This document shows positions 63,402 to 64,000 of a stretch of 64,000 bases of DNA, piece by piece. Where the stretch lies: NCBI GenBank assembly GCA_014649575.1, contig BMTH01000015.1, positions 105,165 through 169,164 of the forward strand, given 5' to 3'. The position numbers and the translations under genes are program-made. This DNA is from Streptomyces griseoincarnatus (GTDB taxonomy: Bacteria > Actinomycetota > Actinomycetes > Streptomycetales > Streptomycetaceae). The notes beneath the pieces are model-generated. The model was not told where the DNA came from. It did not search any database and saw nothing but the letters and a program-made list of their open reading frames with translations. Within the stretch, counting starts at the first letter, position 1; every line of letters begins with the position of its first letter.

Positions 63402-63947
63402 CTCGCCCGTGGAAGATGCGTAACGTAGCCCGAGCCGCTTGAGCCGGGCAGGGCGTTCGTTCTGCATCCGCAAGCGGCCAACCCACTACCTACGACCACC
63501 CCATCAGCGGGGTCGATTCCGGCGTGTCCGCATGCCTGAATTCGAAGCCGCCGGCCCCGATTATGAATCGGGCGGGGAGATCGGTTAACGTAGTGAATGT
63601 CGAAAGGACGACGGGCGAAAGCCCAAAGCCCAACGACATCCCGCCGACCGACCGGGAATCGGAGCCGAAAGGGTCTGATAGAGTCGGAAACGCAAGACCG
63701 AAGGGAAGCGCCCGGAGGAAAGCCCGAGAGGGTGAGTACAAAGGAAGCGTCCGTTCCTTGAGAACTCAACAGCGTGCCAAAAGTCAACGCCAGATATGTT
63801 GATACCCCGTCCATCCGGTTTCGGATGGTCGAGGTTCCTTTGAAAAAACACAGCGAGGACGCTGTGAACGTCGGGACTATTCCTCCCGATGTTCCGCTCT
63901 CGTGATGTGTGCACCCGCGCTTTTAATTAAGCACTGTCGGGTAAACA
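63402..63947 (+). promoter_or_regulatory. rRNA operon promoter and leader region
   Basis: This 546-base stretch before the 16S gene is poorer in GC. GGTCTGATAGAGTCGG (TAGAGT at about 63677) looks like an rrn -10 box; GGTTAACGTAGTG near 63583 may be another promoter. CCTTGAGAACTCAACAGCGT (63756-63775) resembles the actinobacterial boxA/antitermination leader. GTGCACCCGCGCTTTTAATT (63909-63928) and GCAC further on lie in the 16S processing region. No gene is supported, although several short frames are open. Confidence 0.75.
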
Positions 63948-64000
63948 TTCACGGAGAGTTTGATCCTGGCTCAGGACGAACGCTGGCGGCGTGCTTAACA
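63948..64000 (+). rRNA. rrs: 16S ribosomal RNA, 5' end (runs off the window)
   Basis: TTCACGGAGAGTTTGATCCT begins at 63948, followed by GGCTCAGGACGAACGCTGGC and GGCGTGCTTAACA. This is the universal 5' end of bacterial 16S rRNA (27F primer site) in its actinobacterial form. Only about 53 bases are in view. Confidence 0.98.

Overview
The window is a stretch of Streptomyces chromosome. The evidence is very high GC with G/C at third codon positions, GTG/TTG starts, a chaplin, a streptophobe-type membrane protein, the GATC-binding nucleoid protein Gbn and an InhA-type enoyl reductase beside FabG. Gene content and order resemble what I recall of the S. coelicolor core around SCO1797-SCO1849, read in reverse; I have not compared the sequences. 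I see no prophage, insertion sequence, CRISPR array or tRNA. The window ends in the first ~50 bases of a 16S rRNA gene.

Layout. 1-3.8 kb: a minus-strand cobalamin operon (cbiB, cobQ, truncated cobN) behind a B12 riboswitch. 4-5.6 kb: a PiT phosphate transporter with a PHO box and a small membrane protein. 5.6-13.4 kb: class II aldolase, hydrolase, a HEAT-like protein, a VOC protein, an ABC-F ATPase with a possible leader peptide, gbn and an enoyl-CoA hydratase. 13.4-16.9 kb: an Asp23/AmaP envelope cluster with a divergent Asp23-like protein carrying a collagen-like linker. 17-22.1 kb: a tightly packed operon of Na+/solute symporter, sigma factor, single-pass membrane protein, GH15 glycosidase and atypical SDR. 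22.3-30.2 kb: SURF1, an exonuclease with a BRCT-like tail, CopD, a CoA-transferase and two tandem secreted subtilases. 30.5-36.3 kb: acetate-type symporter, moaA, small proteins and tyrS. 36.4-43.3 kb: TldE/TldD, FabG/InhA, and a GntR regulator divergent from an MFS exporter. 43.3-52.3 kb: small membrane proteins, SixA, SerB, two tandem-repeat tracts, streptophobe, an FHA-ABC transporter and an SLT-domain protein. 52.7-63.4 kb: a divergent QueA-like protein with an SDR, a two-component system, a ChpE-like chaplin, a solitary ABC ATPase, NfeD/SPFH, HNH, PEBP, Spo0M-like and a 3-methyladenine glycosylase, then the rrn leader.

The units most likely to be under-described are the Asp23-type module (13.4-16.9 kb) and the symporter-sigma-GH15-SDR operon (17.0-22.1 kb). 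Smaller regulatory leads are an in-frame upstream ORF below the B12 riboswitch, a short peptide ORF ahead of the ABC-F gene, an array of GATC sites ahead of gbn, and two minisatellite-like tracts. Functions are assigned from motifs read by eye; no database search was run.
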